Positions 8,772-15,990 of a stretch of 64,000 nt of DNA are shown one piece after another (positions within the stretch are counted from its first letter, which is position 1; each line of letters begins with the position of its first letter). This stretch comes from Arenibacter troitsensis. Its GTDB lineage: Bacteria; Bacteroidota; Bacteroidia; Flavobacteriales; Flavobacteriaceae. A program made the position numbers and the translations under genes. The notes under the pieces were generated by a model. It saw only the letters and a program-made list of their open reading frames with translations, did no database searches and was not told where the DNA came from. The DNA is taken from positions 268,143-332,142 of the forward strand of contig NZ_FXAO01000005.1 in assembly GCF_900177645.1 (NCBI RefSeq), written 5' to 3'.

Positions 8772-9107
8772 ATGAAAGAACTATCACTAATGGATTTTTT
8801 CTTCGGTGCAGGAGGACTTTCCGAAGGATTTATCCCAGCTGGTTTTAAATCTATTGCTCACGTTGAAATCCAAAATCTGCTTTCACTAAAAGAACATCTT
8901 ATTAAATATTTTTATATAGAATATAGAATCGCATATATTGACACTTTACTTTCCTGTAACTTTCCAAAGGATTTTATTCCAAATCAGAAAAATGAAATTA
9001 AATGCAAATTTAAATTCATTTTTAGGTTACTTGATGGTGACAGAAACATTTATTTTGAAAGTTTAGCAACCAGAAATGATTCATTTGACCCATTAGATTT
9101 TTTTTAG
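8772..9107 (+). pseudogene. Truncated DNA cytosine-5 methyltransferase remnant
   Basis: The first 35 codons read like the start of a C5-cytosine methyltransferase: MDFFFGAGGLSEGFIPAGF is motif I (usually DLFSGAGGLSxGFxxAGF), followed by a VEI segment for motif II. After that the similarity fades. There is no PCQ catalytic loop (motif IV) and no ENV motif, and the frame ends at 111 codons where the family needs 300 or more. It cannot methylate DNA. It is AT-rich like the two genes after it, so it is probably the decayed remainder of a methyltransferase once linked to the restriction gene downstream, or one replaced by it. Confidence 0.65.
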
Positions 9108-9165
9108 GGAGCGAACATGGAGGTACAGACTTGCAATATCTTGAAATTGGAAAAAACTTACGTTC

Positions 9166-9555
9166 ATGAAAAATGCAATAAAAGTGGCTTGTGCTATAAT
9201 TGTTATCGATCATAAATTTTTGGTTGTTCAAAGAAATGAAAACATGAATCTACCGCTAAAATGGGAGTTCCCTGGAGGAAAAATAGAACAGAATGAAACA
9301 GATGAACAATGCGTCTTAAGAGAAATAGAGGAAGAATTAAACATTGAGGTCACCTTGGTTAAAAGGCTTACATCATCCTTTTTCGAATATCCAAATATTG
9401 CTATCGAATTAATTCCTTTTTTAGCCAATTACGAAAAAGGAGAGATAAAACTGAAGGAACATAAACAGTATATACTTTTGAATAAAAAAGAACTGATCCG
9501 TTTGGATTGGGCTGATGCTGACTTACCGATTGTAAAAGAACTACAAGAATTATGA
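9166..9555 (+). CDS. NUDIX hydrolase, MutT/NudG-like
   Basis: A 129-residue nucleoside-triphosphate pyrophosphohydrolase. The NUDIX box GX5EX7REUXEEXGU is intact as GGKIEQNETDEQCVLREIEE followed by ELNI, about residues 43-66, and WEFPGGK precedes it. The C-terminal EHKQY and DLPIVKEL segments recall small MutT and NudG (CTP/5-methyl-dCTP) enzymes. Its TGA overlaps the ATG of the helicase gene by 4 bp (ATGA), so the two are translationally coupled. Position and overlap suggest it serves the restriction protein, for example by clearing modified or oxidised nucleotides. The substrate is not readable from sequence. Confidence 0.85.
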   Translation: MKNAIKVACAIIVIDHKFLVVQRNENMNLPLKWEFPGGKIEQNETDEQCVLREIEEELNIEVTLVKRLTSSFFEYPNIAIELIPFLANYEKGEIKLKEHKQYILLNKKELIRLDWADADLPIVKELQEL

Positions 9556-12500
9556 CTCAAGGAATTTATGAAGAACTGGTAACAAAATTAGTTGCTCAAA
9601 AAATCAATGAGCTTGATAAAAGCGCTTACCTAATTAACAAGACTAAGATTGATAAAGAAGAGGCCTCCACAATATTATCAAAGCACTTATCGCAAACTAT
9701 AAAGCATGCATTAGAGTATGTAAAGGGAGACAAGCAGATTGAGTTACAAATTGAAATAGCTAATAAAATCATCAGAATTTTAAAGGAAGAACTTCAAAAA
9801 GAAGAATTTAACAATGACCTGATAGACGTTGAAGGTGAGATTTTAAAAGCAGTATTTACAAAAGTTGATGCTCATTTTTCAGATTTCGACCTACATTTAA
9901 AAGAAATAACGCCTTACACTAGACTAACCCATAGCGAACTTTTTACCGGAGGCAATGTGGGCTTATCACTTGAGAGTGAACTGAAAAAGGAAATTTTATC
10001 CGCTGACAGGATTGACTTTTTGGTATCCTTTGTAAAATTCAAAGGAATAATTATTCTTGAAAGAGAATTAAGGGAGTTTACTAAACGAGGAGGTAAGCTA
10101 AGGTTAATAACCACAACCTACATGGGAGCTTCCGATTACAAAGCTATTCAGTTACTTTCAAAATTAGAGAATACAGAAGTTAAGATATCTTACAATACAA
10201 GTAATGAGAGGCTTCATGCAAAGGCTTATTTGTTTTTCAGAAACACTGGTTTTCATACAGGTTATATTGGTTCTTCAAACTTTTCCAGGTCTGCGCTAAC
10301 GGATGGTTTAGAATGGAATATAAAAATTACAACAAAAGAGGTGAGCCATATTATAGATAAATTTCAGAAGACATTTGACTCCTATTGGCAAAGCGATGAT
10401 TTTGAAACTTTTGACGATTCTATTCATAAAGAAAAACTCATTAGCTCTTTGAACCAGCGGAAAATATCTAAATCCTCCGAAATCAACCTTTCATTTTTTG
10501 ACATCAAACCTTATCCTTTTCAGTTAGAGATTTTAGAAAAACTTGAAGTTGAAAGAATTGTACATGACAGAAATAGAAATTTAGTTGTAGCAGCTACAGG
10601 AACGGGGAAAACGGTAATCTCAGCATTTGATTACAAAAACTTTAAACAAAACAACAAATCTTCCAAGCTCTTGTTCTTAGCACATCGAAAAGAAATACTT
10701 TCACAATCTGTATCTACTTACAGGGGAATTTTAAGGGACAATAATTTTGGCGAGTTGTGGGTGAATGGCTTAGAACCCAATAGTTATGAATACGTATTCG
10801 CTTCTGTTCAAACGCTAAACAATAAACTCAAAAATATAAATTTATCACCTCAATATTTTGATTACATAGTAATTGATGAGTGCCACCACCTTACAGCAAA
10901 CAGCTATCGAAAGATTATAAATTATTTCAAGCCAAAAGTACTTTTAGGTTTGACTGCCACACCTGAAAGAATGGATGGTGGCGACATTCAAGAAGACTTC
11001 CACAATAGAATTGCAGCCGAGATTAGACTGCCAGAAGCTTTAAATAGAAAGCTACTTTGTCCATTTCAATATTTTGGTATTACTGACAGCATCGATTTAT
11101 CCAGTGCTACATGGGTTCGTGGTCGATATGTTGCAAGCGAGTTGACCAATTTATACACTGCCAATGACAGGAGAGTACAAGAAATCATTGATGCTTTAGA
11201 GAAATACACAAAAGATAAAACTGATGTGAAAGCTATCGGCTTTTGCATTTCTATGGAACATGCAAAATTCATGGCAGAAAAATTTACTTTAGCCGGATTT
11301 AAAGCGGACTATCTCACAAGTGAAAATGATCAAAATAGAGATATTATTAGAAATCAATTGCTGAATAAAGAAATTAATTATTTATTCGTCGTAGATATTT
11401 TCAACGAGGGAGTGGACATACCGGAGATTGATACTGTAATCTTTTTGAGACCTACAGAAAGCTTAACAATTTTCTTACAACAATTAGGAAGAGGGTTGAG
11501 ATTAGCAAATGACAAAGATTGTTTAACCGTATTAGACTTTGTTGGAAATGCCAGACCAGAATACAATTTTGAAAATAAATTCAGGGCGCTTATAGGTAAA
11601 ACCGCGACTAAAGTCCACAAAGAAATAGAAGACAATTTTCCACATTTGCCAATAGGCTGTTCTATCATTTTGGAAGAGAAAGCAAAAAAAACAATTCTTG
11701 AAAACATAAAAGCTGCTACTAACCTTAATCGTAATCAAATTATTAGTAAGATTAAAAAATTTAAGCAGCAAACCACACTTCCTCTTAACCTCAAAAACTT
11801 TTTAGAATTTAACTCTATTTCAATACAATCAATTTATAAGAGAGGGAGCTGGAAACGTTTATGTCAAGAAGCGGGCATTATCGATGATTTTCAAAAAAAT
11901 AATGAAAAAGAAATTGTTTCAGCTATTAATAAAAAATGGCTCTCAACAAGCTCAACAAGTTATTTTAGATTTATACTAAAACTGGCAAAAGCAAATTTCC
12001 TAGTGAATTTGACAGAATTCAATTCTAAAGAACGAACCATGCTCTTAATGCTTCATTACGACATCTGGCAAAAAGCAAACGGATTTAAATCACTTGAAGA
12101 AAGTATTCGTACCATTAGTAAAAATAAGGTTTTGGTTGAAGAAATAATTGAAGTACTTGAAATTTTAATTGACCATATTGACTTTAAAGAAATAAACATT
12201 AAATTACCATACGATCAACCACTAAAGGTTCATGCTCGATACACAAGGGATCAAATTTTAGCTGCTTTTGGATTAAGCACTTTCGAAAAAAAATGGCCTA
12301 GCAGAGAAGGAGTAGCAGAAAACACCGCTTTAGATACTGAATTACTTTTCATAAATCTTATCAAATCAGAAGAAAATTTCTCTCCTACAACAATGTATGA
12401 CGACTATGCTATAAATGAATATTTATTTCATTGGCAGAGTCAAAATTCAACAAGCCCAGAAACATCAAAGGGTCTATCCTACATAAAGCATCATGAAAAT

Positions 12501-12692
12501 AATAAGAAAATTCTTTTGTTTGTAAGAGAAAAAGCTAATGACGAATATGGAAATACAATGGGATATGTGTTCATTGGTGAAGGCGCTATTAGGGATTATT
12601 ATGGTGCTAAACCTATGAATATTAAGTGGGAATTGAATGAGCCAATGCCACATTATTTATGGAATGATGCAGCAAAACTGAGAGTAGGATAA
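9552..12692 (+). CDS. SauUSI-like type IV restriction protein (PLD nuclease, SF2 helicase, DUF3427)
   Basis: A 1046-residue multidomain protein. Residues ~120-290 are a phospholipase-D-type nuclease (HKD family) with LHAKAYLFF (His222, Lys224) and GSSNFSRSAL (240-249). Residues ~320-660 are an SF2 helicase: Walker A ATGTGKT (348-354), DECH (442-445), TAT (468-470) and QQLGRGLR (643-650). The remainder, to about 1046, is DUF3427, recognisable from YLFHWQSQNSTSPE and ILLFVRE. This order matches SauUSI of Staphylococcus aureus, an ATP-dependent enzyme that cuts DNA containing 5-methyl- or 5-hydroxymethylcytosine. All catalytic motifs look intact. It is coupled to the NUDIX gene and much more AT-rich than the surrounding chromosome, so probably acquired. 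The modified-cytosine specificity is inferred from SauUSI. Confidence 0.85.
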   Translation: MTQGIYEELVTKLVAQKINELDKSAYLINKTKIDKEEASTILSKHLSQTIKHALEYVKGDKQIELQIEIANKIIRILKEELQKEEFNNDLIDVEGEILKAVFTKVDAHFSDFDLHLKEITPYTRLTHSELFTGGNVGLSLESELKKEILSADRIDFLVSFVKFKGIIILERELREFTKRGGKLRLITTTYMGASDYKAIQLLSKLENTEVKISYNTSNERLHAKAYLFFRNTGFHTGYIGSSNFSRSALTDGLEWNIKITTKEVSHIIDKFQKTFDSYWQSDDFETFDDSIHKEKLISSLNQRKISKSSEINLSFFDIKPYPFQLEILEKLEVERIVHDRNRNLVVAATGTGKTVISAFDYKNFKQNNKSSKLLFLAHRKEILSQSVSTYRGILRDNNFGELWVNGLEPNSYEYVFASVQTLNNKLKNINLSPQYFDYIVIDECHHLTANSYRKIINYFKPKVLLGLTATPERMDGGDIQEDFHNRIAAEIRLPEALNRKLLCPFQYFGITDSIDLSSATWVRGRYVASELTNLYTANDRRVQEIIDALEKYTKDKTDVKAIGFCISMEHAKFMAEKFTLAGFKADYLTSENDQNRDIIRNQLLNKEINYLFVVDIFNEGVDIPEIDTVIFLRPTESLTIFLQQLGRGLRLANDKDCLTVLDFVGNARPEYNFENKFRALIGKTATKVHKEIEDNFPHLPIGCSIILEEKAKKTILENIKAATNLNRNQIISKIKKFKQQTTLPLNLKNFLEFNSISIQSIYKRGSWKRLCQEAGIIDDFQKNNEKEIVSAINKKWLSTSSTSYFRFILKLAKANFLVNLTEFNSKERTMLLMLHYDIWQKANGFKSLEESIRTISKNKVLVEEIIEVLEILIDHIDFKEINIKLPYDQPLKVHARYTRDQILAAFGLSTFEKKWPSREGVAENTALDTELLFINLIKSEENFSPTTMYDDYAINEYLFHWQSQNSTSPETSKGLSYIKHHENNKKILLFVREKANDEYGNTMGYVFIGEGAIRDYYGAKPMNIKWELNEPMPHYLWNDAAKLRVG

Positions 12693-12797
12693 TTAAATTT
12701 TCAGTTCTCCCCGCCGGCGCCAACCTGCCTTATTCAACAGACGAACGAGACACTTAGAGTATTGCGTTACCCCCCAAAAAAAAAGTAAGCAAACCCA

Positions 12798-13313
12798 ATG
12801 ATTAAAATAACACAGGCAAATAGGGAGCACTCCCAAATAATTGCCGAAATAGGAAAACAAGCCTTTTGGGAATCCCACGGGCACAGCGCTTCAAAAGAAG
12901 ACATCAACAGCTTTATTGCTAAAACCTATAACAAGGCGGCCATTAATAAGGAATTTGAGAATGCAAATATCCTATACCATCTGGTCTCTTTCAATGATAA
13001 AATTGCAGGCTTTTCAAAAATTGAATTAAACACTTCCAACGTTAATATCAAGGATCCAAACATAACTAAACTGGACAGGTTGTATCTTTTAAAAGAATAT
13101 TATGGGAAAAATTTAGGTGCAAAGCTAGTCGATCTTATTATTGAATTATCTAAACAAAACCATCAGAACGGTATTTGGTTGGCGGTTTGGAAAGAGAATC
13201 AAAAAGCACTGAACTTTTACCTAAAAACTGGATTTAGGATGGTTGGGGAGTTTAATTTTAAAATATCGGAAACTCACTCCAACCCCAACCACATCATGTA
13301 TCTGAAATATTGA
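12798..13313 (+). CDS. GNAT family N-acetyltransferase
   Basis: A 171-residue acetyl-CoA-dependent acetyltransferase. The acetyl-CoA binding region is LDRLYLLKEYYGKNLGAKLV near residues 94-113, followed by NQKALNFYLKTGFRMVGEFNF, the usual C-terminal GNAT pattern for small-molecule or N-terminal acetylation. It lies 105 nt after the restriction gene but with base composition nearer the chromosome, so it probably marks the right side of the island. The acceptor is unknown. Similar proteins are often annotated as spermidine or antibiotic acetyltransferases without proof. Confidence 0.82.
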   Translation: MIKITQANREHSQIIAEIGKQAFWESHGHSASKEDINSFIAKTYNKAAINKEFENANILYHLVSFNDKIAGFSKIELNTSNVNIKDPNITKLDRLYLLKEYYGKNLGAKLVDLIIELSKQNHQNGIWLAVWKENQKALNFYLKTGFRMVGEFNFKISETHSNPNHIMYLKY

Positions 13314-13395
13314 CCGTATTTGCCAAAAATTAATAACTTAGGGCATATTCTTTAATCAGGCACCTGGTTATATATTACTTACAAATTCAGAACTT

Positions 13396-13980
13396 ATGAA
13401 CCCAAAAGTGGTGGATAGATTTTTGGACAGGGCCAAAAAATGGAAGCAGGGAATGACTTTGTTGAGGGAAATCTGCCTGGATTGTGGCCTTACGGAAGAA
13501 TTTAAATGGATGCACCCCTGCTATACGTTACAAGGCAAAAATGTTGTCTTAATCCATGGTTTTAAAGAATATTGCGCCCTTCTATTTCATAAAGGCGTCC
13601 TCTTAAAGGACACCAACAATATGTTAATCCAACAAACCGAGAACGTACAAGCCGCCCGTCAACTAAGATTTACAAGCCTACAGGAAATCTTGGATCTAAA
13701 ACCTACTATCAAAGCCTATATTTTTGAGGCCATAGAGGTAGAAAAAGCGGGCTTGGAAGTGACATTGAAAAAGACCTCCGAATTTAAAATACCAGATGAA
13801 TTTAAAAAGGCCTTGGATAATAATCCCGATGTAAGAGATGCCTTCCATAGCCTTACCCCAGGAAGACAAAGAGGATATTTGCTGTATTTCTCACAAGCCA
13901 AACAATCGGCAACAAGAACCAACAGAGTGGAAAAATATATCCCTAAAATTCTTCAGGGCAAGGGGTTGAATGACAAATAA
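13396..13980 (+). CDS. YdeI/OmpD-associated family protein
   Basis: A 194-residue protein with two recognisable parts. The N-terminal ~110 residues are DUF1801-like (EEFKWMHPCYTLQGKNVVLI). The C-terminal ~60 residues match the OmdA/YdeI module (LTPGRQRGYLLYFSQAKQSA, then TRTNRVEKYIPKILQGKG). The family has been linked to peptide or bacteriocin tolerance in enterobacteria, but the molecular activity is unknown. No signal peptide. A strong hairpin terminator follows its stop. Confidence 0.75.
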   Translation: MNPKVVDRFLDRAKKWKQGMTLLREICLDCGLTEEFKWMHPCYTLQGKNVVLIHGFKEYCALLFHKGVLLKDTNNMLIQQTENVQAARQLRFTSLQEILDLKPTIKAYIFEAIEVEKAGLEVTLKKTSEFKIPDEFKKALDNNPDVRDAFHSLTPGRQRGYLLYFSQAKQSATRTNRVEKYIPKILQGKGLNDK

Positions 13981-14030
13981 AAATGAGGGACATTAACATA
14001 TCCCAAAAGTCCCAAACTTATAATAATAAA

Positions 14031-14061
14031 CAATGCCCAGGATCCAAGACCCTGGGCATTG
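14031..14061. terminator. Bidirectional hairpin terminator
   Basis: Perfect 11-bp stem CAATGCCCAGG / CCTGGGCATTG with a 9-nt loop, lying between two convergent genes. AT-rich sequence flanks it on both sides. Confidence 0.75.
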
Positions 14062-14117
14062 CCATTACTCCAACGAACCATTTGGTTACAATGGTTATTA
14101 TCTGGAGCTAATTCCTA

Positions 14118-15455
14118 TTATACATTTTCAGGAACTTCAAATCCTTCCCTATAGTCCCGTCTCAACATTCTATCCGCTTCAGCATCGTTTACGAACGATT
14201 CCGATTTTGGATTGAAGGTAAGGACACGATCCAATCTATAGGCAATGTTGCCCAAATGTGCCAAACCAGAAGAAAGGTGTGCAGTTTCCACAGGACCGTT
14301 CAAGATAGTTTTATCGCGCTTGCGCACCGCCTCTATAAAGTTGGCAAAATGTCCGTCCGTTCCGCCATCACCACGGTCCATTTCCGATCCTGATTCACCA
14401 CCATCTTCTCCGGATTTACCTGGAGTTCTATCCTTTCCTAAATAGGTTTTATACTTATCATAACCGTCAACGACCAATATTCCCTTATCGCCATAGAAAA
14501 TATTACCTACAGTAGCGCCTTCTTCGGTGTTGGTACACCATGGGCGAACTTCAAACTGTATAATCTTTCTTTCTTCAGGGTAGTTGTATACAGAGGTGAG
14601 CACTTCTGGCACTTCCTTACAATCGTCCCAAAGGTACTTACCGCCCATGGAAGTAATCTTTGTAGGGAGCCCTACATCCAAGCCCCACATACAAAGATCG
14701 GTTTCATGAATACCTTGGTTTCCTACATCCCCATTGCCATAATCCCAGTGCCAGTGCCAATTATAGTGCACCAAATTTCTGGTAAATGGTCTTTTTGGGG
14801 CTGGTCCTGTCCATAGGTCATAATCTATACCTGCCGGAACGGGCGAGAAACCTTGGTCGCCAATATCACCCCTCCAACGAAAAACAATACCCCTGGCCAT
14901 ATAAACCCTTCCTATATAGCCGTCTCGCATTAAATTAATGGCTTCGTTTACGGCAGGGGAACTTCTCAACTGAACCCCATGCTGTACAATCCGGTCATAT
15001 TTTGCAGCTGCTTCCACCATTTTACGACCTTCCCAAATGTTGTGGGAGCCCGGCTTTTCCACATAGACGTCCTTCCCGGCCTGGCAGGCCCATATTACGG
15101 AAAGGGCATGCCAATGGTTTGGAGAGGCAATACTGACCACATCAATATCCTTATTATCCATAACCCTGCGAAGATCCTGCTCTAGGGCAACATCTTTATT
15201 GTAGGTCTCCTTAAAGGATTTTTGGCGCTCGCGCAATAAGTTCATGTCCGGATCGCATAAGTGTGTAATCTGAACATTCTTTTGTACCATAAGACTTTTA
15301 ATATGGCTTTTTCCACGGCCATTGACACCCAAAACTGCCGCATTGATACGGTCATTGGCCCCGAAGACAGTGGAAGATATTATGGTAGGTGCCGCAATTA
15401 CGGCAGAACTTGCCACGGCCGTTCTTTTAATAAATGATCTTCTCGTAGATTTCAT
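14118..15455 (-). CDS. Tat-exported Gfo/Idh/MocA family oxidoreductase
   Basis: A 445-residue NAD(P)-dependent sugar oxidoreductase, probably periplasmic. The N-terminus TRRSFIKRTAVASSAVIAAP is a twin-arginine signal. The Rossmann fold has AAVLGVNGRGKSH in place of the usual GxGxxG, EKPGSH is the family's catalytic-site motif, and GNQGIHETDLCMWGL is the substrate-side signature. The frame reaches a TTG at 15461; I use the ATG at 15455, which starts the Tat peptide cleanly. Related Bacteroidota enzymes act on glycosides or sugar alcohols. It is monocistronic, with a hairpin after its stop and a 530-bp region upstream. Confidence 0.85.
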   Translation of the reverse strand: MKSTRRSFIKRTAVASSAVIAAPTIISSTVFGANDRINAAVLGVNGRGKSHIKSLMVQKNVQITHLCDPDMNLLRERQKSFKETYNKDVALEQDLRRVMDNKDIDVVSIASPNHWHALSVIWACQAGKDVYVEKPGSHNIWEGRKMVEAAAKYDRIVQHGVQLRSSPAVNEAINLMRDGYIGRVYMARGIVFRWRGDIGDQGFSPVPAGIDYDLWTGPAPKRPFTRNLVHYNWHWHWDYGNGDVGNQGIHETDLCMWGLDVGLPTKITSMGGKYLWDDCKEVPEVLTSVYNYPEERKIIQFEVRPWCTNTEEGATVGNIFYGDKGILVVDGYDKYKTYLGKDRTPGKSGEDGGESGSEMDRGDGGTDGHFANFIEAVRKRDKTILNGPVETAHLSSGLAHLGNIAYRLDRVLTFNPKSESFVNDAEADRMLRRDYREGFEVPENV

Positions 15456-15890
15456 TTGCAATTATATTTACGTTAACTATTAATTTTATTGACATTATAT
15501 CACGGCCCGACCAAATATTCAAAAACCGTTTAATCCTTTAAGCCATTAACCACCCACTCGTCAGTTTTTTGCGACAATGAATAACATTTACAATTCATGT
15601 TAATGACACCTTATCCCCTTTTGCAATGAAAGTTAGCATTATTTTTTTATTCGTTAACGTTAACAGGGATAGTTTTTTGTTAATTTTTCAACTTTAGATG
15701 TTGTTTACTACCTATATCATACTTTTTTAGGATTCATATCTTTTATCCATTACCATTTAATGCCAGCTATGGACCATGAAAACAGACCCATTATTAAGAT
15801 CGCATAGGCGAAAAGACCAAAAAACCAATATCAAATTAATTTAAAACGACTTAAAAACAACCTTTAAACCTTGAAAATCAAACCATAGAA
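15456..15890. other. Divergent promoter region
   Basis: AT-rich region between the Tat oxidoreductase (-) and the TonB receptor (+). No coding frame is convincing. GTTAACGTTAAC-like words near 15470 and 15654-15662 may be binding sites, for example for LacI-type regulators, but they are short and AT-rich. Confidence 0.35.
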
Positions 15891-15989
15891 TATTCTTATT
15901 TAGATTTAATATAAATAATTTGTTTAATTCAAATCTTAAAGATATTTTTGTCGCCGAACAATTATTTATTATTGGTCTAAATAAGAATA
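15891..15989 (+). promoter_or_regulatory. Promoter of the TonB receptor flanked by a 14-bp inverted repeat
   Basis: A Bacteroidota-type promoter is visible: TTTG at 15919-15922 and TATTTTTG (TAnnTTTG) at 15943-15950, 20 bp apart, about 40 bp before the ATG. A perfect 14-bp inverted repeat surrounds it: TATTCTTATTTAGA at 15891-15904 and TCTAAATAAGAATA at 15976-15989. Since the left arm lies upstream of the promoter, the pair is more likely a DNA operator or looping site than an mRNA hairpin. Iron control would be the expected role. Confidence 0.5.
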
Positions 15990-15990
15990 G

